From Nitrosopumilaceae archaeon (GTDB taxonomy: Archaea; Thermoproteota; Nitrososphaeria; Nitrososphaerales; Nitrosopumilaceae), in assembly GCA_021296165.1 (NCBI GenBank), contig JAGWAW010000086.1, forward strand, positions 3,064 through 9,372: a DNA stretch of 6,309 nt, in the 5' to 3' direction. A program made the position numbers and the translations under genes. Under the pieces are notes generated by a model that saw only the letters and a program-made list of their open reading frames with translations, did no database searches and had not been told where the DNA came from. Shown here piece after piece: positions 5,877 through 6,309 of this stretch. Every line of letters begins with the position of its first letter. The stretch's first letter is position 1.

Positions 5877-6008
5877 ATGGCCAGGGCAGACATACCCAGA
5901 TTGCTGAAGGAGTCCAAGAAGGCGCTGGCCGCCGAGCACGCCGCCTCCGTGAAAGCCGTCCGGAAGGACCTGAACGCGTTCAAGAAGAAGACGCTCTCCA
6001 AGGTGTAG
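5877..6008 (+). CDS. 43-aa lysine-rich microprotein ending the atp operon
   Basis: I do not recognise this family. The ORF begins one base after the atpD stop (TGAGATG) and ends with TAG at 6006-6008. It encodes 43 residues starting MARADIPRLL and ending KKKTLSKV. With 9 Lys and 3 Arg against 4 acidic residues it is strongly basic (net about +8). Ala and Leu spacing suggests one amphipathic helix, and Phe35 is the only aromatic residue. It has no membrane segment and is far too short and basic for the known A-type subunits C, F, H or K. Codon use (GCC, AAG, CTG, GAG) resembles its neighbours. GGAAG at 5868-5872 is a close, weak ribosome site. Position and codon style argue that it is real; a role in the ATP synthase is only inferred from co-transcription. 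Confidence 0.6.
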   Translation: MARADIPRLLKESKKALAAEHAASVKAVRKDLNAFKKKTLSKV

Positions 6009-6309
6009 GCGGAACTCCACGTCGGTGGCGTCTAGGTCGAGACCAATCCGTACCGCATTCTCAATCTGGTCTTGGAAAGATTAGGCTGCCCATCTGGCCT
6101 GATGCTTGTCTTTGCCGAGGCTGGCCGCATCGTAGTACGCGCCTGGGGCAAGACGGGAAGTCGTCGTTTCTAATAATTAAGCCATGTTTTGCTGGCACCG
6201 GCTATGCATGCAACAACACCATTCGTAGCGGGGGTTGTCCACGGTCTTCTACAGACGGTTCATGTAATTACTAAAACTGGTTGTCGGCGGTATTCCGGGG
6301 GGCCCACAT
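6009..6309. other. Non-coding spacer after the atp operon
   Basis: No complete gene is visible. There is no hydrophobic two-helix frame that could be the proteolipid subunit K, nor the start of the large membrane subunit I. Composition becomes more AT-rich after about 6160. A TATA-like stretch lies at 6171-6180 and another AT-rich patch (TAATTACTAAAA) near 6265-6276. I see no clear T-tract terminator right after the operon. The minus strand has short, protein-like frames broken by a TAA at 6081-6083, which may be chance or a decayed gene. Confidence 0.55.
6171..6180 (+). promoter_or_regulatory. TATA-like box before a possible gene at the right edge
   Basis: TAATAATTAA is the most AT-rich 10-mer of the right flank. 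Its centre is about 28 nt upstream of an ATG at 6204, which opens a 35-codon frame that stays open to the window edge (begins MHATTPFVAG). This is the geometry of an archaeal leaderless promoter. The gene itself is too short here to identify, so I do not call it as a CDS. Confidence 0.3.

Overview
The window carries the catalytic-head part of an archaeal A-type ATP synthase operon, read left to right as atpE-atpA-atpB-atpD plus a 43-codon basic microgene. Upstream and divergent is a zinc-binding gene on the minus strand. The AtpA and AtpB sequences are clearly archaeal (A1-type head, degenerate P-loop in B). GC content is high, Ile codon ATA and Arg codon AGG are frequent, genes are tightly overlapped, and TATA-like boxes sit about 27 nt before likely start codons. 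Together with recalled likeness to Nitrosopumilus-type subunits, this suggests a high-GC Thaumarchaeote (Nitrososphaerota), perhaps close to Cenarchaeum symbiosum. The organism is an inference made without a database search.

Layout. Positions 1-650 hold no convincing gene. They contain a three-copy repeat family (106-130 and 345-369 on plus, 437-461 on minus), a cluster of palindromes (236-265), and a TATATA-containing AT-rich patch (about 599-625) in otherwise GC-rich DNA. Positions 651-1406 (minus) encode a 251-aa protein joining an N-terminal C2H2-like finger, a region resembling the plasmid pRiA4b ORF-3 (IS1096 TnpR-like) fold, and a C-terminal multi-cysteine zinc region. The 82-nt divergent spacer (1407-1488) has one AT-rich island usable as a TATA box in both directions. 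It also holds a 14-bp perfect palindrome nested in a larger inverted repeat, and a hairpin that overlaps the minus-strand start codon.

Positions 1489-5875 encode AtpE (stator stalk), AtpA (catalytic), AtpB (regulatory, non-catalytic) and AtpD (central rotor shaft), with junctions of -1, -4 and 0 nt. A 43-aa lysine-rich ORF follows one base after atpD. No C or F subunit lies between E and A, where euryarchaeal operons usually have them, and no membrane subunit (I or K) appears in the window. Positions 6009-6309 look non-coding apart from a possible promoter and ORF start running off the right edge.

The A and B subunits form the A3B3 hexamer, D turns inside it, and E anchors it to the membrane part that must be encoded elsewhere. 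The most novel-looking items are the repeat-bearing intergenic region, which may be an origin-like repeat cluster or a MITE-like element, the nested palindrome in the divergent promoter, the zinc-finger/pRiA4b/zinc protein, and the operon-terminal microprotein.
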